The notes beneath the pieces are model-generated. The model saw only the letters and a program-made list of their open reading frames with translations. It did not search any database and was not told the origin of the DNA. The translations under genes and the position numbers were made by a program. Shown in pieces: positions 1 to 9,000 of a stretch of 64,000 nucleotides of DNA. The DNA is taken from NCBI GenBank assembly GCA_965242495.1, contig OZ251446.1, positions 3,844,001 to 3,908,000 of the forward strand, in the 5' to 3' direction. Each line of letters opens with the position of its first letter. The first letter of the stretch is position 1. This DNA is from CBDESN01 sp965242495 (GTDB lineage Bacteria; Pseudomonadota; Alphaproteobacteria; MPNO01).

Positions 1-3000
1 AGCACGCCCCAGACGGTGAGCGTGAACGCCTCCGCGGACGCCGACCATCAGGACAACACCCTGCGCCTCAGATACGTCGTGGCCGACTACGGACTCGGCG
101 ATGTGGGGCGGAACGTGGCCCATGCGCAGCGTCCCGTCGCTGTGACGGTGACGGTCGAGGACGACGACAAGCCGGTGGTGACGCTGGCGCTGTCGGCGAG
201 CTCGATCTCGGAGAACGGCGGCGTGGCGACGGTGACGGCGACTCTGGACAAGGCGGCGAGCGAGGGGGCCACGGTGACGGTATCGGCTTCGCCCGGTTCG
301 GGGACGGACTTCACCCAGACGGGGACGGAGCTGACCATCGCGGCGGGCGGCACCGCCAGCACCGGCGTGGTGACCATCACGGCGTCGGACGACGACGCCG
401 ACGCGCCGGACAAGGAGGTGACGGTCTCCGCCGCCGTGGATGGCGGCGACGGGGCGTCGGACCCGGACGACGTGACGCTGACGTTGACGGACGACGAGGC
501 GGCGCCGGGGGTGACGCTTACCCTGTCGTCGTCGTCGATTGCGGAGACCGGCGGCGAGACGACGGTATCGGCGGCGCTCTCCCATCCCTCCAGCGCCGAC
601 ACCACGGTGACGGTGACGGCGGCGACGGGGTTCTACACGGTGGGTTCGGACGCGGTGATCGTCATTGCGGCCGGCGACACCGTGAACGCCGCCGACACGG
701 CGACGGTGGAGGCGGTGGACGACGACGTCCATCAGGGCGCCGGCGGGCGTTCGACGACGGTGACGGCGACGGCGGCCAACGACCAGGGCGCGGGCAACGT
801 GAGCGGGGCGGCGCTGACGCTGACCGACGACGAGACGTTGCCGACGGTGACGCTGGCGCTGTCGTCGTCCTCGATCTCGGAGACCGGCGGCGAGACGACG
901 GTGACCGCGGCGCTGTCGGGCAAGTCGAGCGAGGCGGTGACGGTGACCGTGGGGGCGGCGGCCGGGACGGGGGCCGCGGCGGCGGACTTCGACCTCTCCG
1001 CGGCGAATACGCTGACCATTGCGGCGGGGAGCACGGCCAGCGCCGGTACGGTGACCGTTACGGCCAACGGCAACGACGTGGACTCGCCGGACAAGTCGGT
1101 GACGGTCTCCGGCGCGGTGGATGGCGGCAACGGCGTGGCGGCGCCGTCGAACGTCACCCTGACGCTGACCGACGACGAGGCCTTGCCGACCGTGACCCTG
1201 GCGCTGTCGTCGCCGTCGATCTCGGAGACCGGCGGGGTGTCGTCGGTGACCGCGGCGCTGTCGGGCGCCTCCAGCGAGGCGGTGACGGTGACGGTGGCGG
1301 CTGCCGCCGGCGCGGGGGCGGTAGCGGCCGACTTCGACCTCTCCGCGGCGAAGACCCTGACGATTGCGGCGGGGAGCACGACCAGCGCCGGCGACGTGAC
1401 GATCACGGCCAACGGCAACGACGTGGACTCGCCGGACAAGTCGGTGACGGTCTCCGGCGTGGTGGATGGCGGCAACAACGTGGCGGCGCCGTCGAACGTC
1501 ACCCTGACGCTGACCGACGACGAGACCTTGCCGACCGTGACCCTGGCGCTGTCGTCGTCCTCGATCTCGGAAACGGGCGGTGAGACGACGGTGACCGCGG
1601 CGCTGTCGGGCAAATCCAGCGAGGCGGTGACGGTGACCGTGGGGGCGGCGGCCGGGACGGGGGCCGCGGCGGCCGACTTCGACCTCTCCGCGGCGAATAC
1701 GCTGACGATTGCGGCGGGGAGCACCGCCAGCGCCGGCGACGTGACGATCACGGCCAACGGCAACGACGTGGACTCGCCGGACAAGTCGGTGACGGTCTCC
1801 GGCGCGGTGGATGGCGGCAACAACATGGCGGCGCCGTCGGACGTGACCCTGACGCTGACCGACGACGAGACCTTGCCGACCCTGGCCCTGGCCCTGTCGT
1901 CGTCCTCGATCTCGGAGAGCGGCGGGGTGACGACGGTGACCGCGGCGCTGTCGGGCGCCTCCAGCGAGGCGGTGACGGTGACGGTGGCGGCCGCCGCGGG
2001 CGCGGGGGCGATGGCGGCCGACTTCGACCTCTCCGCGGCGAATACGCTGACCATTGCGGCGGGGAACACGACCAGCGCCGGCGCGGTGACCGTTACGGCC
2101 AACGGCAACAACGTGCACTCGCCGGACAAGTCGGTGACGATCTCCGGCGCGGTGGATGGCGGCAACAACGTGGCGGCGCCGTTGGACGTCACCCTGACCC
2201 TCGCCGACGACGACGCGGCGGCGCTGTCGCTGCTGCTGTCGGACCCGATCTCGGGCCAGTCGGACACCATCAAGGAGCTGGCCACGGCGCCCGGCTCCGA
2301 GCGCATGACCACGGTGACGGCGCGCCTCAGCGTCCCGGCCAGCGCGGCGGTGACGATCACGGTCTCGGCGACGAAGGGGACCAATGCGGCGGCGGACGAC
2401 TTCACGCTTTCGACGGCGAGGACGCTGACCATCGCGGCCGGCGCCACCGCCAGCACAGGCGCGGTGACGATCACGGCGGTGGACGACCGCATCGACTCCA
2501 TCGTGGACGACACCGTCGCCGGCAAGAAGGTGGTGGTGGCGGGCGTCCTGAGCAGCACGCTGCCCCTGACGGCCCCGGCCGACGTGGAGCTGCTGATCTG
2601 GGAGGACGACCGCGCCGCGCTGGTGACCGCCCCGGCCTTCCCGCGTTGCCGCCGGGCGCCGTGCCCGGTGTGGCTCAGCGTGGACGAGGGCGCGAGCGAG
2701 AGCTTCACGGTGAAGCTCAACAGCGAGCCGACCACGAACGTCGTGGTGGCGGTCAAAAGCAGCGACTCGGCCGAAGGCCAGGTGTCTTCGGGCAGCGGCG
2801 CGGCGGCGGCCTCGACCCGGCTGACCTTCACCGCCACGAACTGGGAGACGGCGCAGACGGTGACGCTGCACGGCGTGGTCGACGACGCGGTGGACGGCGA
2901 CGGCGACTACACCCTCCGCCTGTTCCCGGACAGCCCGGACACGCCGACCGACGCCTATCACGTCATCGGCGGGGCGAGCGTGCGGCCGCAGACCGTGCGG

Positions 3001-6000
3001 ACGACCGACGTGGACACGGCGGGGCTGGCGGTCTCCGCCAGCGCGCTGACGGTGACGGAGGGCGGGACGGAGCGGACCTTCACGGTGAAGCTCACCAGCA
3101 AACCGGCGGCGGCGGTGACGGTGACCGCGGCCAGCGCCGACGGCGACGAGGTGCGGCTGGCCAGGAGCGCCGGCAACGCCGACGCGCGCGCCTTCGCGGC
3201 CTCGAAGGAGCTGGTGTTCACCGCCGGCGACTGGAGCGCCGTCCAGACGCTGCGGGTGACGGCGGTGGACGACGACCGGGACGACCCGGCGAGCCTGTCG
3301 GTGGCGATCACCCTGGACGCGGCCAGCGGCGGCGACAGCCATTACGACGGCCTGGACGACGAGACCGTGGACGTCACCAAGAACGACGACGACCCCACCC
3401 CGACCGTGACCCTGGTCCGGTCGCCGTCGGCGGTCTCGGAGTCGGGCGGGGCGGCGACGGTGACCGCGGCGCTGTCGGGCAAATCCGACGACGCGGTGAC
3501 GGTGACGGTGGCGGCTTCGCCCGGGACCGGCGCGGTGGCGGCCGACTTCGGCCTCTCCGCCGCCAAGACGCTCACCATCGCCGCCGGCGGCACGGCCAGC
3601 GTCGGCGTGGTGACGGTCACGGCCAACGGCAACGACGTGGACTCGCCCGACAAGCAGGTGACGATCTCGGGCGCGGTGGCGGGCGGCCACGGCCTGTTGT
3701 CGAACCCGTCGAACGTGACGCTGACGCTCACCGACGACGAGACCTTGCCGACCGTGAGCTTGGCGCTGTCGTCCTCGTCGATCTCGGAGACGGGCGGGGC
3801 GGCGACGGTGACGGCGACGCTGTCGGGCGCCTCCAGCGAGGCGGTGACTGTGACGGTGGCGGCGGTCGCCGGGACGGGAGCGGTGGCGGCGGACTTCGGC
3901 CTTTCCGCCGCAAAGACGCTCACCATCGCGGCCGGCGGCACGACCAGCGCCGGTGTGGTGACGGTGACGGCCAACGGCAACGACGTCCATTCGGGGAACA
4001 AGTCGGTGACGGTCTCCGGCGCGGCAGTGGGCGGCAACGGCGTGGCGGCGCCGTCGAACGTCACCCTGACGCTCGCCGACGACGAAGCCTTGCCGACCGT
4101 GACCCTGGCCCTGTCGCCCTCGTCGATCTCGGAGACCGGCGGGGTGTCGTCGGTGACGGCGACGCTTTCGGGCAAATCGAGCGAGGCGGTGACGTTGACG
4201 GTGGGGGCTTCGCCCGGGACCGGCGCGACGGCGGCGGACTTCGACCTTTCCGCGGCGAAGACGCTGACGATTGCGGCGGGGAGCACGACCAGCGCCGGCG
4301 CGGTGACGGTGACGGCCAACGGCGACGACGTCCATTCGGGGGACAAGTCGGTGACGGTCTCCGCCACCGCGGCGGGCGGCAACAACGTGGCGGTGCCGTC
4401 GAACGTCACCCTGACGCTGACCGACGACGAAACCCTGCCGACCGTGACCCTGGCGCTGTCGTCGCCGTCGATCTCGGAAACGGGCGGTGAGACGACGGTG
4501 ACGGCGACGCTGTCGGGCAAGTCGAGCGCGGCGGTGACGGTGACGGTGGGGGCGGCGGCCGGGACGGGGGCGGTGGCGGCCGACTTCGACCTTTCCACGG
4601 CCAAGACCCTGACGATTGCGGCCGGCGTCACCACCAGCGCCGGCGTGGTGACGGTGACGGCCAACGGCAACACGGTGGACTCGCCGGACAAGTCGGTGAC
4701 GGTCTCGGGCATGGTGGCGGGCGGCAACAACGTGGCGGCGCCGTCGGACCTGACGCTGACGCTCACCGACGACGACGCGCTGCCCACGGCGACGCTGCTG
4801 CTGTCGGCCGCCGCCATCGACGAGAGCGGCGCGTCGAACGTGACCACGGTGACGGCGCGCCTGGACCACGGCTCCAGCGACCCGGTGACGGTCACGGTCT
4901 CGCTGTCGCCGGTGTCCTCGACCGGGGCGGTGGTGGGTGACTACACGCTGTCTTCCACCGCCACCCTGACCATCGCCGCCGGCGCCACCGCCAGCGCCGG
5001 CCTGGTGACGGTGACGGCGGTGGACAACGACGTCGATGCGCCGAACAGGCAGGCGACGGTCTCCGGAACCGCGGATGGCGGGCGCGGGGTGGCGGACCCG
5101 GCCGGCAAAACCCTGACCATCCGCGACGACGACGGCGCGCCGGGGGTGACGCTGTCGCTGAGCGTGACGTCGATTTTCGAGAACGCCCAGTCGTCGGCGG
5201 TGTCGGCGACGCTGTCGCGCCCCTCCAGCGCGGCGACCACGGTGACGGTGACGCCGGTGGCCGGGGCCTTCACGGCGCCGTCGGGGGCGGGGCGGCGGAT
5301 CGTCTTCACGGCCGGCAACACCACCAGCTCGCATACGGTGCCGATCACCTCGGTGGACAACGACGTCGACGAGCCGGACCGGATGGCGACGGTGACCGCG
5401 GTGGTGGCCAACGACCAGGGCGCCGGAAGCGTCACCGATGCGACGCTGACGATCAGGGACAACGAGACGACGCCGACGGTGACGCTGTCGGTGAACCCTG
5501 CGTCGATCTCCGAGAGCGGCGCCATGGCGACGGTGAGCGCGACGCTGTCGGGCAAGTCGAGCCAGCCGACCACGGTGACGGTGACGGCGCAGGCGAACGT
5601 CTTCACGGCGCCGTCGGGTGCGGCGGGGCGGATCGTGATCGCCGCGGGGCAGACCGCGAACGCCTCGGACACGGTGACGATCACCGCCGTGGACAACGAC
5701 GTGGACGCGGCGGACAACGCGGTGACGGTGGCGGCGACGGCGGGCAACGGCCATGGCGTGGGCGCCGTCGCCGGCGCGTCGCTGACCCTCACCGACGACG
5801 ACGTGGCGGGGTTCGCGGTCTCGCCCACGACCACGACCTCGTCGCGGCTGCGGACGACGGAGGCGGGCGGGACGGCGACCTTCACGGTGGCGCTGGAGAG
5901 CGAGCCGACCGGGAACGTGGAGCTGGACCTGGCCAGCTCCGATACGTCGGAAGGGGCGGTGTCGCCCTCGTCGCTGACCTTCACCTCGACCAACTGGAAC

Positions 6001-9000
6001 ACCGCGCAGACGGTGACCCTGACCGGCCAGGACGACGCCGACGCCGACGGCAACCAGGACTACCAGGCGACGCTGACGGTGGATCAGGCGAACACGGCCG
6101 ACGCCGTCTATGACGCGCTCTCCGCGGTCACGGTCTATGCGGCCAACGTGGACGACGAGTTCGGGCTGGACGTGGGGACGGTGACCGGCCAGGCGACGGA
6201 GGCGGGCGGCCAGGCGACCTTCCCGGTGAAGCTGCTGACCCAGCCTGCGCAAGCGGTGACGGTGTCCGTCTCCAGCCGGGACTCCGGCGAAGGCCGGGTG
6301 TCGCCCTCCACCCTGACCTTCGGGACGACGAACTGGAGCGTGAACCAGATCGTGACGGTGACCGGCCTGGACGACGCCATCGACGACGGCGTGGTGACCT
6401 GGCAGGTGCGGCTGGACCCGGCCAGCGGCGACGCCAACTACAACGCGCTGGCGAACGTGGACGTATCGGTGACCACCACCGACGACGACGGCCCGCCGGC
6501 GGTGACGCTGTCGCTGTCGCCTTCGAGCATCGACGAGAGCGGGACGGCCAACACGGCCGCGGTGCGGGCGTCGCTGTCGCGCGCGTCGAGCGCGGCGACG
6601 ACGGTGACGGTGACCGCGGTTTCGGGCTTCTACACGGTGGCCTCGGGTGCGGGGGCCACCATCGTGATCGCGGCGAACGCCACCACGAGCACGGACACGG
6701 CGACGATCACCGCGGTGAACAACACGACGGACGAGCCCGACCGGACGCCGACGGTGACCGCGACGGTGGCGAACGACCGGGCCAGCGCCGATTCCACGAC
6801 CATGGCCGTGACCGGTGGGGCGCTGACGATCAGGGACGACGACGCGGCGCCGAACGTCACGCTGTCGCTGAACCCGGCGTCGATCGCCGAGAACGGCGGG
6901 ATGTCGGCGGTGTCCGCGACGCTCTCGCACCGGTCGAGCGCGGCGACGACGGTGACGGTGACTGCGGTCTCCGGCTTCTACACGGTGGGTTCGGACGCGA
7001 CCATCGTGATTCCCGCCGGGGACACCACGGCGGCCTCGGACACGGCGGCGATCGCGGCGGTGAACAACGACGTCGACGAGCCGAACCGGACGGCGACGGT
7101 GACCGCGACGCTGGGCAACGGCCAGGGCGTGGGGAGCGTGACCGGGGCCACGTTGACGCTGACCGACGACGAGACGCTGCCGACGGCGACGCTGGTTCTG
7201 TCTTCGGCGTCGATTTCGGAGGCCGGCGGGGTTTCGACGGTGACGGCGCGGCTGTCGGGCAGGTCGAGCGCGGCGGTGACGTTGACGGTGGCCGCGGCGG
7301 CGGGAACCGGCGCGGTTTCGGGGGATTTCTCGCAGACGGGAACGACGCTCACCATCGCGGCCGGTTCGACCGCCAGCACCGGGCGGGTGACGGTGACGGC
7401 CAACGACAACATGGCGGCGACGGGCAGCAAGCAGGTGACGGTCTCGGCGACGGCGACCGGCGGCAACGGCGTGGCGAACCCGGCCAATGCCGCCCTGACG
7501 CTGACCGACGACGATACGCCGCAGGTGACGCTGGCGCTGTCGTCGTCGTCGATCGGGGAGAACGGCGGCGCGGCCACGGTGACGGCGACGCTGGACCGGA
7601 TTTCCGCCGTGGCGGTGACGGTGACGGTGGCGGCTTCGCCCGGCTCGGGGACGGACTTCACGCTGAGTTCGGCCAACACGCTGACCTTCGCGGCCAACGT
7701 CACGACGAGTTCGGGCGTGGTGACGATCACCGCGGCGAACAACGACACGGACGCGCCGAACAAGTCGGTGACGGTTTCCGGCACGTCCTCCGACAGCCTG
7801 AACCTGACGAACGACCCGCCCTCGGTGACGCTGACGATTACGGACGACGACGCGGCGCCGGGGGCGACGCTCTCCCTGTCGGACGCCTCGATTGCGGAGA
7901 ACGGCGGGACGTCGGCGGTGTCGGCGGCGCTGTCGCATCCCTCCAGCGCGGCGACGACGGTGACGGTGACGGCGGTTTCGGGGTCCTTCACGGTTCCTTC
8001 GGGGGCGGCGGGCTATGTCGTGATCGCGGCCGGCGACACGACGGCGGCCTCCGACACGGTGACGATCACCGCGGTGAACAACGACGTGGACGAGCCGAAC
8101 CGGATGGCGACGGTGGCCGCGGCGGTGACGAACGACCAGGGCGCCGGTAGCGTCACCGCCGTGACGCTGACCCTGGAGGACGACGACGCGACGCCGACCG
8201 CGGCGCTGTCGGTGAACCCGGGCTCGATCCCGGAGAACGGCGGGACCGCGGCGGTGTCGGCGACGCTCTCGGGCAGGTCGAGCCAGCCGACCACGGTGAC
8301 GGTGACGGCGCAGGCGAACGTCTACACGGTGGCCCCGGGAGCGGGCGGGACCATCGTCGTCCCGGCGGGCGCGACGACGAGTTCGGACACGGCGACCGTC
8401 ACCGCCGTGAACAACGACGTCGACGCGGCCGACAATGTGGTGACGGTGGCGGCGACGGCGCAGAACGGCCACGGCGTGACGGCGGCGGCGACCGGGGCGT
8501 CGCTGACCATCGCCGACGACGACGTGGCGGCGGTCCTGCTCTCGGCCGGGGCGAACGCGGCCTCGCGGGTGCGGACGTCGGAGGACGGCAGTACGGACAC
8601 GGTCGACGTGACGCTGGCCACCCGGCCGACGGGGAACGTGGTGATCGACGTGGCCAGTTTGAACACGGCCCAGGGAACGGCGTCGCCGTCGCAGCTGACC
8701 TTCACGGCCTCGAACTGGAACACGGCGCAGACGGTGACGCTGACCGGGGTGGACGATCCCCCGCCCGGCTCGGCCGACGGCAGCCAGAACTACGAGGCGA
8801 CGCTGACGGTGAATCAGGCGAGCACGGCGGACGGCGTCTATGACGCGCTCGCCGTCGTCACCATCTACGCCATCAACCTGGACGACGAATACGGCCTGAA
8901 CGTAAGCAACGTGACCGGCCGGGCGAGCGAGGGGGGCGGCGCGGCGACCTTCACCGTGGCGCTGAACACGCGGCCGTCGGCGGCGGTGACGGTGTCGGTG

